From NCBI GenBank assembly GCA_905182475.1, contig CAJJBR010000016.1, positions 1 through 64,000 of the forward strand: 64,000 bases of DNA, written 5' to 3'. Position numbers and translations under genes: made by a program. Below the pieces are notes generated by a model. That model was not told where the DNA came from. It worked only from the letters and a program-made list of their open reading frames with translations, and searched no databases. The stretch's first letter is position 1, and every line of letters starts with the position of its first letter. This document shows, one piece after another, positions 19,619-29,189 of the stretch. This DNA comes from Akkermansiaceae bacterium (GTDB lineage: Bacteria; Verrucomicrobiota; Verrucomicrobiia; Verrucomicrobiales; Akkermansiaceae).

Positions 19619-20431
19619 TCACAGCGGGCGGGCGTAGGTGTCACAGCGATTGTGCCAACCGGGGATCCACTTGGCTTCGTTGCGGGCGGGGGGGGAGTTT
19701 GATACGCGGCGGGATAGGACGCGTTTTGCGGAGGCTGCAAATTCGGTTGCTGCTGGCGCGCCGGAGCGGACGTTGTGCATGCCGCCTAGGACTTGGAGGA
19801 GCCCCCAACCCTGGCCGTTGTATTTTTCAGTGGAGCTGGTGCCTTCGCCTTTGAAGTTTACATAGTCGATCAGGGCGTAGGTGCCTTGGGGGGTGGTGGA
19901 AACTTTCTGGTAATTCGCCTGGATCTTCGCGCGCTCGGAAGCTGGGGCGGCGGCGAGCATTTTCGGCAGGGCACCACGGGAGCGGACGATGATGAAATCC
20001 GTTTGAAGGGTGACGGCGGAGGCTAGCCATTCCCGCAGTCGCGTCATTTCAGTGGAATTGAATTTCGACTGGAACTCCGCCTTGGTTCGCCATGGGCTGA
20101 AGCGTTGTTGGGCGATGGCGGGAGGGTTCGCTCCGTTGCGTTTGGCGAATGTGATAAAGGCTGGCCAGGACTCCTCGAAGCGACCGTTAAAGCCTGCGGG
20201 ATACCAGATAAAATGGCCGATACCAAGCGAGGGGAATTCTTCGCCACTGTTCCACGCGGTCAGGCCGTTGAGTGTGCCGTTGGATTCGTTCTGCCAGATC
20301 TTCTTTCCGATAGCTGATTTCTGGGCGGCGGTCAGGTTGGTGGCGGGTGCCGAGTTTCCTGAGGTAGGAGGGTTTCCGGGGGAGCAGGCGGTGAGGACTG
20401 CAGCGAGAGCGAGGATGAGGCGTATCTTCAT
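19619..20431 (-). CDS. Conserved lipoprotein of unknown function
   Basis: Lipobox LTAC; IWQNESNGTLNGLTAWNSGEEFPSLGIGHFIWYPAGFNGRFEESWPAFITFAK. Confidence 0.7.
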   Translation of the reverse strand: MKIRLILALAAVLTACSPGNPPTSGNSAPATNLTAAQKSAIGKKIWQNESNGTLNGLTAWNSGEEFPSLGIGHFIWYPAGFNGRFEESWPAFITFAKRNGANPPAIAQQRFSPWRTKAEFQSKFNSTEMTRLREWLASAVTLQTDFIIVRSRGALPKMLAAAPASERAKIQANYQKVSTTPQGTYALIDYVNFKGEGTSSTEKYNGQGWGLLQVLGGMHNVRSGAPAATEFAASAKRVLSRRVSNSPPARNEAKWIPGWHNRCDTYARPL

Positions 20432-20670
20432 GCCTCAGTTAAAACTCGAAACTCTAAATTTGAAACTTCAAAGAAGAGGCTGAATTCTACGGGACGATCA
20501 CAACGAGGCCGTGCCGCCTTTAACCAGATAACAAAACCGTTCACCGTAAGCGGACAGGCTGCCACTGCTTCGAACCTCTCTCTGGCAAAGAATCGATTTA
20601 CACGCTTGTGGTGGGGATGCTTGCGGTCGAAGCGTGCGAGGAGAACGTTTATATCGGCGAGGACAGGCAT
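20428..20670 (-). pseudogene. 3'-truncated VapC PIN-domain toxin
   Basis: MPVLADINVLLARFDRKHPHHKRVNRFFARERFEAVAACPLTVNGFV then RPVEFSLFFEVSNLEFRVLTEA*; only ~80 aa, and the tail is encoded by an AT-rich heptamer repeat. Confidence 0.7.
20437..20473. repeat. Heptamer-phased AT-rich repeat tract (site A)
   Basis: Reverse complement reads AAGTTTC AAATTTA GAGTTTC GAGTTTT, a 7-bp period. Confidence 0.6.
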
Positions 20671-20924
20671 TAGATTCCTTCCTCGTCGCGAATGCGGTTG
20701 ATCAGTTCTTGTGTGACGGGCGGGCCGTCGTAGTCTTTGCGATCATAAACAGGCCATCCGTATTCATCGATGGTGAAATGGGAATCTTCCGCAGGTGTGG
20801 CGGGCGGGTGGATTTCCTTTTCGAGGGCGCGGGTGAAAAGCTCCTTGAGTGTGACGCGTCGGAGGGCGGCGGTGGCCTTGGCTTCGGCGAAGAGCTGGTC
20901 GGGGAGCTCAAGGGTTGTCTTTAT
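20670..20924 (-). pseudogene. RHH antitoxin lacking a canonical start codon (ATA where ATG is expected)
   Basis: Minus-strand (I)KTTLELPDQLFAEAKATAALRRVTLKELFTRALEKEIHPPATPAEDSHFTIDEYGWPVYDRKDYDGPPVTQELINRIRDEEGI*; TAATG overlap with the VapC ATG. Absent from the ORF track because no ATG is in frame. Confidence 0.65.
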
Positions 20925-20969
20925 ATGGGTTGAGATATGGTTTTATGGGTGTGGGTCAATGCGTAAGGT

Positions 20970-21638
20970 TCATTCCGACTGGATCGTGAAACGTCTCTCG
21001 ATGTCATCTAGGACAGGCTTCGAGTGGAGCATGAGTGGATGGAGGACTACGTTGTGGGAATGGTTTTCAGCGCGGGACCATACGGAAGAGCTCGTCGGGA
21101 GGATGATGAGATCCATCGGGGTGCGGTGGGATACAATGGGCATCTCGCCGAGGGTGGCTTCGGTTTCCTCAAGATCGCGGAGGAAATCACTGCCGGGGCG
21201 CATTTGAAAAACGCCTTTGGTAGGGTAGCTATAGGCGGTTTTTGTGCCGTGGTGAGGTGTGGAGACCGTGATGAATTCCTCGCAGTGTTCCGCACCGCCT
21301 AGCTTCTGGAGGTAGTAGCGGGAAACGAGGCCGCCCATACTGAAGGCGACGAGGGCGAATTTCTCGTCTTCGCCGAATTCCTTGTCGATCTGATCCTTGA
21401 GCCCTTCCGCAAGTTTATCGAGGCCTCCTCGTCCATCTGCAGGTGTAAGTTTAGGCACGAAGCACTGGATGCCGTGGGTTTCGAGACGGCGCTTCAGTGA
21501 GTCGAAAGCTTTGCCGTCCTCGAAAATGCCGTGAACCATCACGACTTTTTCGTGGCGTGGTTGTTGAGGCTGCGGGTGGCAGGAAACGGCGGTGGCAAAG
21601 ATCCCGGTGAAGAGTTGGAAGAAGCGGGCGGTGATCAT
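20970..21638 (-). CDS. Alpha/beta hydrolase, lipase-like
   Basis: VVMVHGIFEDGKAFDSLKRRL...FALVAFSMGGLVSRYYLQKLGG...STPHHGT. Confidence 0.85.
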   Translation of the reverse strand: MITARFFQLFTGIFATAVSCHPQPQQPRHEKVVMVHGIFEDGKAFDSLKRRLETHGIQCFVPKLTPADGRGGLDKLAEGLKDQIDKEFGEDEKFALVAFSMGGLVSRYYLQKLGGAEHCEEFITVSTPHHGTKTAYSYPTKGVFQMRPGSDFLRDLEETEATLGEMPIVSHRTPMDLIILPTSSSVWSRAENHSHNVVLHPLMLHSKPVLDDIERRFTIQSE

Positions 21639-21676
21639 AAATTTCAAGTTTCAAGTTTTAAAGCTCAAATTTCAAT
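21639..21676. repeat. Heptamer-phased AT-rich repeat tract (site B)
   Basis: AATTTCA AGTTTCA AGTTTTA AAGCTCA AATTTCA. Confidence 0.65.
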
Positions 21677-21710
21677 GAAGACGCAAGCGGACGCGAACTG
21701 TGGCTCTTGC

Positions 21711-21741
21711 TTGAGTTTTGTAATTTGAAATTTGAGTTTTT
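21711..21741. repeat. Heptamer-phased AT-rich repeat tract (site C)
   Basis: TTGAGTT TTGTAAT TTGAAAT TTGAGTT TTT. Confidence 0.65.
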
Positions 21742-22081
21742 AGCCTGGCGGCCATTGGAGTTGGCGCCCGCCTAGAAGGTGGACGTGAAGGTGGGGGACG
21801 GTCTCGCCGCCGTGGGGGCCGTGGTTGATGGCGATGCGGTAGCCGGTTCCGGAGATGCCGAGGTCTCCGGCGAGTTTTCCGGCGGTGAGGAGCAGGTGGC
21901 CTAAGACGGCTTGGTCTTCGGCTGTGGCTTCACCGATTCTTGGGATTGGCTTTTTCGGGACGATGAGGATGTGGGTGGGTGCTTGGGGTGAAATATCCCG
22001 GAATGCGCAGCAGAGGTCGTCCTTGTGGAGGATGTCGGCGGGGATGTCGCCGTCGTAGATTTTCTCGAAAAGTGTTTTCAC
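21740..22081 (-). CDS. HIT family (histidine triad) protein
   Basis: TLFEKIYDGDIPADILHKDDLCCAFRDISPQAPTHILIVPKKPI...GETVPHLHVHLLGGRQL; GTG start inferred at 22081 (the longer ORF extends to 22573). Confidence 0.9.
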   Translation of the reverse strand: MKTLFEKIYDGDIPADILHKDDLCCAFRDISPQAPTHILIVPKKPIPRIGEATAEDQAVLGHLLLTAGKLAGDLGISGTGYRIAINHGPHGGETVPHLHVHLLGGRQLQWPPG

Positions 22082-22208
22082 TGTTTGAGGGATGATAGAC
22101 GCCACGCTTCGGATCTCAAACCCTGAATTGGAGGTGCGTTTGGCTACAGGTAGAGGTTTCCGCTCATCCGTCTTGCGTGGAAGGGGTGTAATGCCGTACT
22201 GATGCCAA

Positions 22209-22847
22209 GTGGCTACTTCAGAAAAGCGCAGCGTGAACCAGTCTTCTTGGAAGAAAACTCTCCTGAGGGGACTGCTGATCTGTGCCGGGTCGGTGACGAT
22301 TCTCTTGCCTGCGTGGCTTCCGAATAGGCCGGGATCGCCTTTGGCGCGGGGGACTGTAGAGCTAATGCAGGCCGGACTCTTGGCTGCTGCAACGGCGGTG
22401 ATGATAGGTGTACTGGCGCATTCGGGACATAGACGGGCGGTCTGTCGGGTGCTTGCCTTTAGTCTTGCTGCGGCGTTGGTGGGTGAGTTGGAGGATTTTA
22501 TTTCCGGAATTTTGAAATGGCCGTTTCCTGAAGGTTGGGTGATCGGCGTGCTGCTGGGAGCTGCGCTAATCACCTTCCTGCGCCACAGGAAGGTGATGAT
22601 CCGTTTTTTCGGAACGATAGGCCGTCATGCGGGTTCAGGTTTTATCGGTGCAGCTTTGCTAATCCTGTATGTGTTCAACCGCGTGGTTGGTGCACCGCAG
22701 TTCTGGCAGGCATCGCTGGGTGATTCGTTCTCCCCCGAGATTCCCCTCATCTGTAAAAGCTACCTTGAGCTTCTGGCATGTTATTTCATTTTCGTCGGGA
22801 CTTTGGGTCTGGCGATCACACTAGGGAGGCGGGAGGAACTGGACTAG
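22209..22847 (+). CDS. Integral membrane protein of unknown function
   Basis: Several hydrophobic segments; no recognised family. Confidence 0.55.
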   Translation: MATSEKRSVNQSSWKKTLLRGLLICAGSVTILLPAWLPNRPGSPLARGTVELMQAGLLAAATAVMIGVLAHSGHRRAVCRVLAFSLAAALVGELEDFISGILKWPFPEGWVIGVLLGAALITFLRHRKVMIRFFGTIGRHAGSGFIGAALLILYVFNRVVGAPQFWQASLGDSFSPEIPLICKSYLELLACYFIFVGTLGLAITLGRREELD

Positions 22848-24020
22848 ATGGCTGCTGATTTTTCAAAACGTCTGAGCTGGAGAATGGAGGCCGCGGCGCA
22901 CTCAGTGGTGGCGGCGGTGATGCGGCAGCTTCCGGTAGAGAGGGTGTTTGTCTTTGGCGAATTTCTCGGGAAGCTGATCTGGCCGCTGATGAAAAAGCGG
23001 CAGAAGACCATCGCGCGGAATCTCAGGATCGCGACGGAAGGAAAGTTCACGCCGGATGAGATCGATGTGATGGCACACCGGTCGTTCGTGCGGACGGTGG
23101 CGAACCTGCTCTGTTCTACCGTTTCCGCGAAGGCGCCGGGCAAGGATCTGACGGAGCTGATGGAGGTGGAAAACCCGGAGTTGATGAAGGAGGCTCTGGC
23201 GGAGGGCAATGGGGTTGTGCTGCTGCTGGCGCACATGGGGAACTGGGAACTGCTCACGCGACTTAAAGCTTTCGATCCGGGCATCGTGAATCTCGGAGGC
23301 TTTTACCGGCCGCTGAATAACCCAATCCTGAACGAACGGGTACTGAAGGAGCGCGAGTTTGATGGGTCACGGCTTTTCTCGAAGAGGGACAGTCTGCACA
23401 TTGTCAGTGGATTCCTGAAAGACGACGGTGTGGTGGGGATACTGGCAGATCAGCGTGTGGCATTTCAGGGGAAGGTTGCCGGGTTTTTCGGAAAACTGAC
23501 TCGCTCCAGCCCGCTGCCGAGCCTGCTGGCGAGGCGTTGCAAGAGCGAGGTGCTGGCGCTTTCCCTCACCACGGTCGAGCCCGGGAAATGGAAAGCCCGC
23601 TACCATCGCGTGGAAAAACCCTACGACACCGCAAACTGCTCGGACGCCTTGGAGAGGGCGATGAGGGTCTCGATAGAAGACGTTTTCTGGCTGCAAGAGA
23701 GATGGAGGGTATATTTAGGTGAAGGCGTGCCGCCCGCGAAGTGGCTGGGCAAAGAGGATGTGCGGGGGCGCAATCCGCACCGTGCGCTGGTATGGATGAC
23801 AGAGGAGCAAAAAGACATGGAGCTGCCCGCCGGGTGTGTGCACGGCGATATCGTGAACGAGCGCTGCGTGGGAGCGCGGATTGGGGATTTGGAAAGCATT
23901 GACAGGTCAAAGCCGCTTCCCGTGGATTACATTCTCGTGTTTTCGGAGAACGAGGAGTTGCGCAAGGAGGCGAAAGCTTTGGGCATACCGATGTTTCCGA
24001 TTTCGCTGTTTTTAGAATAG
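22848..24020 (+). CDS. Lysophospholipid/lauroyl acyltransferase (LpxL/HtrB family)
   Basis: RNLRIATEGKFTPDEIDVMAHRSFVRTVANLL...GVVLLLAHMGNWELL...GILADQRVAFQGKVAGFFGKLTRSSPLPSLLARR. Confidence 0.88.
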   Translation: MAADFSKRLSWRMEAAAHSVVAAVMRQLPVERVFVFGEFLGKLIWPLMKKRQKTIARNLRIATEGKFTPDEIDVMAHRSFVRTVANLLCSTVSAKAPGKDLTELMEVENPELMKEALAEGNGVVLLLAHMGNWELLTRLKAFDPGIVNLGGFYRPLNNPILNERVLKEREFDGSRLFSKRDSLHIVSGFLKDDGVVGILADQRVAFQGKVAGFFGKLTRSSPLPSLLARRCKSEVLALSLTTVEPGKWKARYHRVEKPYDTANCSDALERAMRVSIEDVFWLQERWRVYLGEGVPPAKWLGKEDVRGRNPHRALVWMTEEQKDMELPAGCVHGDIVNERCVGARIGDLESIDRSKPLPVDYILVFSENEELRKEAKALGIPMFPISLFLE

Positions 24021-24929
24021 TTCGCCGACAACCTGCTGGGTCGTCTTGAAATGAAGTTTGGCGAATTTTCCAAGCACCTCTTTGCCGTGTGTTGCGACGA
24101 GCTTTTTTCCGGCATCGATCACTAGTGAAGAAGCTCCGAGCGGGATGGTGAAGCCGACTTTTTTCGTGGCGGCGTCCATCCAGTCGATGAACCGCTCGCG
24201 TGCGAGGATGGAGGCCGCGGCGACGGCGGTATCGGATTCGCCCTTCGTGCGCTGGTCGAGCTTCAGGGTGATATCCTTGTTCTTGAGTGCGCTTTGGAGG
24301 ACATCGGCGCGGGCGAATTGATCGGAAAGAGCGCGGGGGCAATTCGGAACTTTCTTCGCGAGCTCCTCGATAACCGTCGCGTGACCCCAGGCAAGCATGC
24401 GGTTGAGGTTCTTGAACGAGCCGTAGATTTCGTTGTAGCGCTCCGGGCGGATCGCGATCACGTCGAATTCGATTCCCGGAGTCGCCTTGATGATGGCGGC
24501 GAGTTTTCGGATGGCAGCGGGAGTCGTAATCCGTTTCGAATCCATGATTCCACCTTTGACCAGAAGGCGGGTGATTTCCGCATCCGTATAAACCCCGGCG
24601 ACAACCAAGGGTCCGAAAAAATCGCCCTTCCCGCTTTCGTCGATCCCGAAGTGCGGGAGGTAATGGCCGGTATCGTCGGTTTCCTCCTCGTACCCGAGTT
24701 TGGCCACGCCGGTGATCTCCGGCTCAAAGGTGAATCGGATGAAGTCCTCGGTGTCCTTCCCCTGGATCAGCACTTTGGGTCCTTTTTTATAGACACTGAT
24801 GTTCAGCTTCCCTTTTTTTGCTGCGAAGATCGTGTATTGCTTGGCGACGAATTCGAACCCCTTTCCTTCCAGTATGGAACGCAATTTAGCGACCTGAGCG
24901 GGAGTGAGTGGGGCGGTGTGGGAAGTCAT
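24012..24929 (-). CDS. rnhC: Ribonuclease HIII
   Basis: N-terminal TBP-like domain, HFGIDESGKGDFFGPLVVAGVY, GIMDSKRIT, AAASILARERFIDWM. Confidence 0.92.
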   Translation of the reverse strand: MTSHTAPLTPAQVAKLRSILEGKGFEFVAKQYTIFAAKKGKLNISVYKKGPKVLIQGKDTEDFIRFTFEPEITGVAKLGYEEETDDTGHYLPHFGIDESGKGDFFGPLVVAGVYTDAEITRLLVKGGIMDSKRITTPAAIRKLAAIIKATPGIEFDVIAIRPERYNEIYGSFKNLNRMLAWGHATVIEELAKKVPNCPRALSDQFARADVLQSALKNKDITLKLDQRTKGESDTAVAAASILARERFIDWMDAATKKVGFTIPLGASSLVIDAGKKLVATHGKEVLGKFAKLHFKTTQQVVGELF

Positions 24930-24983
24930 CTGCGGGAGGGTATGGGGAAATTTTTCCAGACGCGAGCCATTCGGAAGCGATGA

Positions 24984-25082
24984 TCAGAACTGGAGTTGGT
25001 AGAAAACGTAAACGTCGAGCGAGATCAGGAGATTGCCGATCGCATGGAAAACGATTGGCAGTCCTCCGCAAAGGGGTTGGAA
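24984..25082 (-). pseudogene. C-terminal remnant resembling a CPBP-type membrane protease
   Basis: Minus-strand PLCGGLPIVFHAIGNLLISLDVYVFYQLQF* resembles the last conserved helix (H...N) of CPBP proteases; no upstream body. Confidence 0.3.
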
Positions 25083-25190
25083 ACACCCTTCTCCTTATTG
25101 CGAGAAGTTGGAACTTTCATCCTAGATCTTACCCAGCCATTTTCAGCAAAGGGCGTTTGCTGAATATCCTGTGCCGCGCATACTCGCGGT

Positions 25191-25970
25191 ATGGAAACGA
25201 ATAACAGTAGAATCCGCATGATCAGATCATACGCGCTTTTGGCACTTCCGCTTCTTTCCCTTGTCTCCTGTGGGGTGACGTCTGGCGGTGGTGCCCCTGG
25301 GTTACCCCCACGCAAGGCTCCCCCGGATATCTTCGACAGCTATTATCCCGACCGGGATGCGAATATGGCGGACGGATGGACGCGGGGAATGGATATGTCC
25401 GGCGTTTCTTTCAACGATACCCGGACAGCGACCCTCATCACCCCACGCCATGTTGTGATGGCGAAACACTACTCCCGCCCGGCAGGTGCTCCCGTTGTTT
25501 TTCACGACCGTGGCGGCAACCGCATCAAGCGAAAGATCATCGGCTTTGCCCCCGCTTCGGGGGATGTGATGGTTGCGCTGCTCGACGAGCCCGTCCCATC
25601 CAATTACCGCAGCTACCCTTTGCCGTCCACTTCCACAAATTCGGCCGCCATCATCGGCCGCCACGCCATCATCAGCGATCAGAACCGGAAACTGTTCGTC
25701 CACCTCGTCGCTGGCATCGAACGGGGGATCATCGGTTTCAAACAGGACGAAAGCGACACACACGGCTGGGGAAAAAACCTTGTCGTAGGGGACAGTGGAA
25801 ATCCTGCTTTCCTGATCGCCGGAAACCAGCTCGTTCTCGTAGAAACCCACACCAACGGCGGTTCCGGCTCCGGCCCATACTATGGAGATCCGACAGTCCA
25901 GGCGAGCATCCGCGCTGCCGTCGCGAAGCTTGATGGGAGCTACCGCATTCATACCGTTATGGTCCGATAA
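25191..25970 (+). CDS. Secreted lipoprotein with trypsin-like serine protease features
   Basis: Lipobox LVSC; candidate triad H (ITPRHVVMAKH), D (SGDVMVALLDEPV), S (VVGDSGNPAFL). Confidence 0.6.
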   Translation: METNNSRIRMIRSYALLALPLLSLVSCGVTSGGGAPGLPPRKAPPDIFDSYYPDRDANMADGWTRGMDMSGVSFNDTRTATLITPRHVVMAKHYSRPAGAPVVFHDRGGNRIKRKIIGFAPASGDVMVALLDEPVPSNYRSYPLPSTSTNSAAIIGRHAIISDQNRKLFVHLVAGIERGIIGFKQDESDTHGWGKNLVVGDSGNPAFLIAGNQLVLVETHTNGGSGSGPYYGDPTVQASIRAAVAKLDGSYRIHTVMVR

Positions 25971-26046
25971 GGCGGAAAGTTTTTTGTGGGAATCCGGGTA
26001 GGGATGGTGAAGACTCCTATGTCTTTTACCCTTTTAGAAAATTCCT

Positions 26047-26970
26047 ATGAAAGCATTGATTCCTGCATGTTTGGTTGGCTCTGTGGCGCTTTTCGCCGTC
26101 GCGTATAGTCCCGCCGATGAAAAACTCCCTGGTGGTGCTGTTGAAAAAATCGCTGAAGCACTTCCGAAAGAAGCGTATGCGAAGTCGGAAAAACCCCGCA
26201 AGCTGCTGGTATTTTCCCGCACCAACGGCTTCCGCCACGCATCCATCGCCACTGGCAAGGTTGCCCTCTCGGAATTGGGTAAAAAAACCGGAGCCTATGA
26301 GGCAGTGATCAGTGAGGAACTTGTAAACTTCGAGAAGGGCAAGATCGGCGAGTTTGATGCGATCTGTTTCCTCAGTACCACGCAGAACCCGTTTTCCCCT
26401 TTCAAGGATGAGCTTAAAAAAATGTCGGGCGATGAAAAAAAGGCTGCGAAAGAATACGAGATGCAGCTCAAGGAAAACCTGATGGCCTTCGTCAAGGGCG
26501 GCGGCGGCTTCATCGGCATCCACGCGGCGACTGATACTTTCTACGAATGGGCGGAATACGGCGAGATGATCAACGGCTATTTCAACGGCCATCCCTGGGG
26601 TGCCGGAACCAAGGTCAACATCAAGGTGGAGCCCGGCCAGGAAGAGCACCCGCTTGCGGAAATGTTCGGCGGCGAGCGTCTTGAGTTTAAAGAAGAGATC
26701 TACACGTTCAAAGCTCCCTACGATTCGAAGAAAGTCCACATGCTGCTCCGTCTCGATCCCGAAAAATCCGCGGATGTGAAAGGGAAAAATCGCGAAGACA
26801 ACGATTACGGCGTCTCATGGGCGAGGAATTGGGATGATGGAAAAGTCTTCTACTGCTCCATCGGCCACAACCATGAGATGTATTGGAATCCGAAAATTCT
26901 GAAACACTATCTCGCTGGCATCCAGTGGGCGATGGGCGACTACAAGGTCGATCTCGCCGAAGGTAAATAG
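26047..26970 (+). CDS. ThuA-like domain protein
   Basis: KLLVFSRTNGFRHASIATGKVALSELGKKTGAYEAVISEE...GGGFIGIHAATDTFYEWAEYGEMINGYFNGHPW...VSWARNWDDGKVFYCSIGHNHEMYWNP. Confidence 0.92.
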   Translation: MKALIPACLVGSVALFAVAYSPADEKLPGGAVEKIAEALPKEAYAKSEKPRKLLVFSRTNGFRHASIATGKVALSELGKKTGAYEAVISEELVNFEKGKIGEFDAICFLSTTQNPFSPFKDELKKMSGDEKKAAKEYEMQLKENLMAFVKGGGGFIGIHAATDTFYEWAEYGEMINGYFNGHPWGAGTKVNIKVEPGQEEHPLAEMFGGERLEFKEEIYTFKAPYDSKKVHMLLRLDPEKSADVKGKNREDNDYGVSWARNWDDGKVFYCSIGHNHEMYWNPKILKHYLAGIQWAMGDYKVDLAEGK

Positions 26971-26988
26971 CATTCCAGCCTCTTCGCC

Positions 26989-27492
26989 ATGGACTTCATC
27001 TTAGACAATATTTACTGGCTGGTCATCGCTGCTGCGGGGATTGTGCAGTGGTGGAAATCGACCAAAGAGGCAAAAGCGGCCAAGGAGGAGGAGCGCGGTA
27101 ATACCCGGGATTTTACTCCGGAAGAATTGGAGGGATTTTTTGAAGAGGTAGAGCAGGCGCATTCTCGGCCGGCCGTTCCACCACCACTTCCACAGGCAGC
27201 TCCAGCACCTGTGTTGAGACGCAGCGCATCGGAACCATCGCCTCTTGAATTTGATCCCTACGAAGGAATCTCCGGGGAACTGGATCGTCAGGCAAAGCTT
27301 GCGGAGCAGGTGAACCAACTCAAGCAGGCAAAGAGGCAGCGCCGCCGGGAGGAGGCTCCGACTGTGGCTTCGCGGAGAAAGAAACCTGTAGAGTCAACAG
27401 GTTCGTTGCGTGGCCGTTTGCAGAATCGTAGGGAACTCAGGCAGGCATTCGTCCTGAAAGAAATTTTGGAAAAGCCAATCGGGTTGCGCTAA
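26989..27492 (+). CDS. Membrane-anchored hypothetical protein
   Basis: N-terminal TM followed by a low-complexity charged/proline region. Confidence 0.5.
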   Translation: MDFILDNIYWLVIAAAGIVQWWKSTKEAKAAKEEERGNTRDFTPEELEGFFEEVEQAHSRPAVPPPLPQAAPAPVLRRSASEPSPLEFDPYEGISGELDRQAKLAEQVNQLKQAKRQRRREEAPTVASRRKKPVESTGSLRGRLQNRRELRQAFVLKEILEKPIGLR

Positions 27493-27504
27493 CTCTGCTT
27501 TTAC

Positions 27505-28710
27505 ATGGGCGGAGGATCGAAATCGAGGTTACGGGTGGCTCTTTTTCCGAGGGCTGAGACGGCCATTCGCTCTGGGCATCCGTGGGTCTATGCGGATAGT
27601 ATCAAATCCCAGAACCGAGATGGCGAGACAGGGGAACTTGCGGTGATGTATGACAAGCGCGATCGCTTTCTGGCCGTAGGGATGTATGAAGCGGAGTCGC
27701 CGATCCGGATCCGGATACTCCACTGCGGGAAACCGGCGGCGTTGGATAGTGACTGGTGGCTTGGGAAGGCGCGCGCGTGTTTGGAAAGGCGTGCTGGAGC
27801 GGTGCTCAATGAAACAACGAACGGAGCGCGGGTTATTAACGGTGAGAGCGAAGGGTTTCCGGGACTGGTGGCGGATCTCTACGCCGGGACTCTGGTGGTG
27901 AAAATCTATGCTGCCGGATGGCTGGCGAGGTGGGACGAAATTGAGGGGATTCTCCGGGAAGTATTTTCTCCGGGTTTCCTGGTGCTGCGGATGAGTCGGA
28001 ATGTGGCGGCAAGAGCAGGGGAATGCGGACTGGAGGAAGGGTTCCGTGGAGCGGTTGGTGAGGAGGCTGTGGTATTTTTGGAAAATGGGATCAGTTTTGA
28101 ATCCGCCGTTTTAAAAGGTCAGAAGACCGGGTTCTTTCTCGACCAGCGAGACAACCGCGCGCGGGTCGAGGAGCTGGCGGCGGGTCGCGATGTGCTGAAC
28201 GTGTTCAGTTTTTCGGGAGGCTTTTCCCTTTACGCTGCCCGCGGAGGAGCACATTCGGTCACGGATGTGGATATCAGTGCCTACGCCTTGGAGAGCGCAG
28301 AACGGAACTTTTCTCTGAATGCGGATAACCCTGCGATTGCTTCCGCAAAACATTCCGGAGTGCAGGCGGATGCCTTCCGCTGGATGGACGAGGCGAGTGG
28401 CGAGTATGATCTTATTATCGTGGACCCTCCGACGCTCGCGAAACGTTCTTCGGAAAAGGAAGGAGCCTTGCGCGCATATCGGCGGCTGAACTCTCGTGCG
28501 ATTTCGATGCTGCGGCCGGGCGGGATCCTAGTGGCCGCCTCATGCTCCGCACACGTTTCGATAGATGATTTTTATCGCTTGGTGGAAGAAGGGGCGCAGG
28601 GTTCCCGCAGGCAATGGCGGGAGCTTTGGAGGAGCGCCCACGCACAGGATCATCCAGCGGATTTCCCCGAAGCGAAGTACCTCAAGGCATTGTGCCTGGA
28701 GGTAGGTTAG
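27505..28710 (+). CDS. Class I SAM-dependent rRNA methyltransferase, RlmI-like (PUA domain)
   Basis: RAETAIRSGHPWVYADSI; GQKTGFFLDQRDNR; VLNVFSFSGGFSLYAARGGA; DLIIVDPPTLAK. Confidence 0.92.
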   Translation: MGGGSKSRLRVALFPRAETAIRSGHPWVYADSIKSQNRDGETGELAVMYDKRDRFLAVGMYEAESPIRIRILHCGKPAALDSDWWLGKARACLERRAGAVLNETTNGARVINGESEGFPGLVADLYAGTLVVKIYAAGWLARWDEIEGILREVFSPGFLVLRMSRNVAARAGECGLEEGFRGAVGEEAVVFLENGISFESAVLKGQKTGFFLDQRDNRARVEELAAGRDVLNVFSFSGGFSLYAARGGAHSVTDVDISAYALESAERNFSLNADNPAIASAKHSGVQADAFRWMDEASGEYDLIIVDPPTLAKRSSEKEGALRAYRRLNSRAISMLRPGGILVAASCSAHVSIDDFYRLVEEGAQGSRRQWRELWRSAHAQDHPADFPEAKYLKALCLEVG

Positions 28711-28937
28711 AGCGTTGCCTGGGAGCTGAGCCGCGTTCTCCAGCCTCTATCCGTTCTTCCCTCAGCGTTTCCTCATGAACCAACCGATCAGAGCTCACGT
28801 ATGAACGAGAAATCATCCGCCACCTGGCAGATTCGCAACGAGGTTTATCCAATTACTCCTATCCCCCCGGGAAGCGGCGTGAAGATGGGTGGCGGGCAGA
28901 GTTGACTTCCCACACGGCCTGGTTAATATGACTGGAA

Positions 28938-29189
28938 ATGAGAGCTATTTTAAGTCCTTTTTCTGCCAGTATTTCAGAGCTGAAAAAAAATCCCAGCCGA
29001 CTTATCGAGGAAGCTAACGGAGAGACTGTTGCGATTCTCAACCACAACAAGCCGACAGCCTACCTGGTTCCTGCGGATACCTTCGAGCGAATGAGCAATC
29101 TCCTGGAGGACATCGAACTTGGTCGTATCGTGGAGAAGCGGAAAAATCTCAAAGCAACTGCGGTAAGTGTCTCCTTAGATGAGTTATGA
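28938..29189 (+). CDS. Phd/YefM-type antitoxin
   Basis: MRAILSPFSASISELKKNPSRLIEEANGETVAILNHNKPTAYLVPADTFERM; overlaps the downstream RelE-like gene. Confidence 0.88.
   Translation: MRAILSPFSASISELKKNPSRLIEEANGETVAILNHNKPTAYLVPADTFERMSNLLEDIELGRIVEKRKNLKATAVSVSLDEL

Noticed and set aside
23566-24342. 258-aa Arg/Pro-rich antisense ORF across the acyltransferase/rnhC junction
   Set aside because: Composition typical of a GC-rich shadow ORF; both real genes have strong family motifs.
28801-28905. Short ORF MNEKSSATWQIRNEVYPITPIPPGSGVKMGGGQS upstream of the Phd-RelE module
   Set aside because: No recognisable family and only 34 aa; could be a remnant, but unsupported.
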